From NCBI GenBank assembly GCA_003245875.1, contig QKBW01000027.1, forward strand, positions 1 through 6,097: 6,097 nucleotides of DNA. Reading direction: 5' to 3'. The stretch comes from Candidatus Kaiserbacteria bacterium (lineage in GTDB: Bacteria; Patescibacteriota; Minisyncoccia; Phycocordibacterales; UBA918). The translations under genes were made by a program, and so were the position numbers. The notes under the pieces were generated by a model. That model made no database searches and was not told where the DNA came from. It saw nothing but the letters and a program-made list of their open reading frames with translations. Below are positions 5,542 through 6,097 of this stretch, one piece after another (the stretch's first letter is position 1; every line of letters starts with the position of its first letter).

Positions 5542-5640
5542 ATGCCTCACCTTCGCTACGACGACATTTTCAATCCCGCTTTCCCGGTTGGGGAATCGGG
5601 TGACGAGAATCGACACCCCAACGTTCCGTTGGGGAGGTAA
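5542..5640 (+). CDS. 32-residue ORF with strong ribosome site
   Basis: The ATG at 5542 follows AGGAGG (5531-5536) by five bases and the frame ends with TAA at 5638-5640. The product begins MPHLRYDDIFNPAFPVGESG and ends HPNVPLGR; it has no Cys and no membrane segment, and I recognise no family. The start region can fold so that the ribosome site pairs with bases at and just after the ATG. The last third of the ORF contains the switch-like repeats GTTGGGG/CCCCAAC/GTTGGGG, so ribosome passage would affect RNA folding. It is plausible as a small protein or as a leader peptide; the strength of the ribosome site is the main evidence. Confidence 0.45.
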   Translation: MPHLRYDDIFNPAFPVGESGDENRHPNVPLGR

Positions 5641-5641
5641 A

Positions 5642-5706
5642 GCCCAGCTGCTGATCTCGAAAGAGTGAAGCAGCGCAGAAACCGACAAGTTAGGTTTCTG
5701 TTGGGC
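5642..5706 (+). ncRNA. Three-way-junction domain inside the candidate RNA
   Basis: P1 pairs 5642-5647 with 5701-5706 (five Watson-Crick pairs and one G-U). P2 (5648-5673) has CTGCT/AGCAG, a symmetric GAT/TGA internal loop able to form tandem G-A pairs, then CTC/GAG closed by a GAAA tetraloop. P3 pairs CAGAAACC (5676-5683) with 5693-5700 around a nine-base loop. The helices abut with only CG as a joining segment. Such tight packing is unlikely in random sequence, but there is no second copy here to test covariation. Confidence 0.5.
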
Positions 5707-5734
5707 CTGAATCAGTTCCTGCGGCGTACGCCGC

Positions 5735-5768
5735 AAAAAAGCCCGGGTTGCGCTGTGCGCACCCGGGC
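5735..5768 (-). terminator. Hairpin with A-tract: minus-strand intrinsic terminator, possibly weak plus-strand stop
   Basis: GCCCGGG (5741-5747) pairs with CCCGGGC (5762-5768), and TGCGC (5749-5753) with GCGCA (5757-5761) around TGT, leaving one bulged T. Six A precede it (5735-5740), giving a T-run after the hairpin on the minus strand. On the plus strand the hairpin is followed only by ATCATCTTT. It isolates comEC from the upstream unit, but its best orientation is leftward. Confidence 0.6.
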
Positions 5769-5776
5769 ATCATCTT

Positions 5777-5791
5777 TGCTACAATGAAATA
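5777..5791 (+). promoter_or_regulatory. Extended -10 promoter of comEC, predicted leaderless
   Basis: TG (5777-5778), one base, TACAAT (5780-5785), then six bases to the ATG at 5792. It closely matches the recJ layout (GCTACCATGAAGCG versus GCTACAATGAAATA before the ATG). There is no ribosome site. Confidence 0.55.
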
Positions 5792-6097
5792 ATGTCAGCA
5801 CAATGGTTTTATACTATTGCGATTGGAGTGGTCGGCGGTATTGCCCTCCGCTCGTTTTTTGTTTTTGGGTGGCCGGTTATCTATACAATCGTGTTGGTTG
5901 CACTTGCCCTGTCTCTTGTCGTACGAGTGTATAAAGAGCGTGACCATCAAAAGATGGTTGCACTATTGGCAGCCTTTTTGTTTGCTGTGGCGATTGGAGC
6001 AGCACGAATGGAGGTGGCCGAGGTGGGCTGGCCGCAGGCCAGCCCACCTATTGGCACTGAAACATTCGAAGGTGTTGTGGTACGTGAACCTGATGTT
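5792..6097 (+). CDS. comEC: ComEC/Rec2-family DNA uptake channel, N-terminal part
   Basis: The first 102 residues of an open frame that runs off the window. ComEC forms the inner-membrane channel for single-stranded DNA in natural transformation. Visible: hydrophobic segments at about 5-22 (FYTIAIGVVGGIALRSFF), 26-45 (GWPVIYTIVLVALALSLVV) and 55-70 (MVALLAAFLFAVAIGAAR), then the start of a soluble domain ending GTETFEGVVVREPDV. Three N-terminal helices followed by 'F-x-G-x-V-x-x-x-P' is the normal beginning of ComEC before its OB-like (DUF4131) domain. The competence domain itself is outside the window. The start at 5792 is supported by the adjacent -10 box. RecJ and RNase HI upstream fit a nucleic-acid-processing neighbourhood. 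Confidence 0.82.
   Translation, partial: MSAQWFYTIAIGVVGGIALRSFFVFGWPVIYTIVLVALALSLVVRVYKERDHQKMVALLAAFLFAVAIGAARMEVAEVGWPQASPPIGTETFEGVVVREPDV
6021..6049. repeat. Perfect 13-bp inverted repeat with 3-base loop inside comEC
   Basis: AGGTGGGCTGGCC at 6021-6033 is the exact reverse complement of 6037-6049, with loop GCA. It encodes EVGWPQASPP, just before the soluble domain. It is the longest of the intragenic triloop palindromes. Confidence 0.85.

Larger units (their letters stand above)
5468..5770 (+). ncRNA. Candidate stand-alone structured RNA / leader unit, family unknown
   Basis: About 300 nt lie between a promoter and terminal hairpins. Paired segments in order: GGCGTG/CACGCC (5471-5476 with 5500-5505) around CCCT/AGGG (5482-5485 with 5489-5492); GAGGC/GCCTC (5533-5537 with 5544-5548), covering a ribosome site and ATG; competing helices in 5587-5634; a compact three-way junction 5642-5706; the palindrome GCGGCGTACGCCGC (5721-5734); and a 12-bp hairpin at 5741-5768. 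I checked for tmRNA, RNase P, SRP and common riboswitch signatures by eye and saw none. It could be a regulatory RNA carrying a small ORF, or a leader for comEC, though comEC has its own -10 box. Confidence 0.5.

Noticed and set aside
5587..5634. tRNA-like T-arm on the minus strand
   Set aside because: GTCGATTC resembles a T-loop, but the five-pair stem and the rest of a cloverleaf are absent.
5642..5706. Hammerhead ribozyme
   Set aside because: CTGAT and GAAA occur, but the CUGAUGA core and the order of stems are not satisfied.
5524..5736. 70-residue minus-strand frame
   Set aside because: It overlaps the structured region, has no ribosome site I can see and no family resemblance.
1..6097. 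CRISPR array, tRNA, rRNA or insertion sequence
   Set aside because: I saw no regularly spaced direct repeats, no cloverleaf, no rRNA signature and no transposase.

Overview
The window looks like a compact piece of a bacterial chromosome, most likely from the Candidate Phyla Radiation (Patescibacteria, Parcubacteria-like). This is an inference from three things. The proteins are short for their families. The phosphoglycerate kinase and HIT protein have active-site variants I associate with that radiation. Most of the conventional genes lack a Shine-Dalgarno site and instead have an extended -10 box only 6-7 bases before the ATG. No rRNA or other taxonomic marker is present, so the assignment is tentative.

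Layout, left to right. Bases 1-144 are the 3' end of an unidentified, possibly pilin-like, gene, closed by a strong hairpin terminator (144-180). Triosephosphate isomerase (tpiA, 202-996) and phosphoglycerate kinase (pgk, 968-2104) follow as an overlapping pair of lower-glycolysis enzymes. A convergent HIT-family gene (2221-2634, minus) is divergent from recJ (2688-4346), a DHH/DHHA1 single-strand exonuclease. A type-I RNase H gene (rnhA, 4382-4801) follows. After a compositionally different block, comEC/rec2 begins at 5792 and runs off the right edge. RecJ, RNase HI and ComEC together suggest nucleic-acid processing and DNA uptake.

The block from about 4920 to 5770 is unlike its surroundings: it looks richer in G and C, uses strong GGAGG ribosome sites, and is full of hairpins. 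It holds a two-gene unit (a DUF465/YdcH-like 58-aa protein and a 56-aa Arg/Pro-rich ORF joined by ATGA) that ends in a hairpin and an intrinsic terminator. It also holds a stand-alone transcription unit of about 300 nt with its own promoter, a 32-aa ORF, mutually exclusive hairpins, a tightly packed three-way junction and terminal hairpins. The second unit is a candidate structured RNA that I do not recognise.

The most interesting signal is a pair of 44-nt intergenic elements (2131-2174 and 4829-4872). Each starts 26-27 nt after the stop codon of a plus-strand gene. They align without gaps, and six of their nine differences are compensatory changes in three base pairs, the signature of a conserved RNA fold. 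A second theme is perfect inverted repeats with exactly three-base loops inside coding sequence (pgk, recJ twice, comEC). A third is the repeated promoter-to-ATG geometry that predicts leaderless mRNAs.
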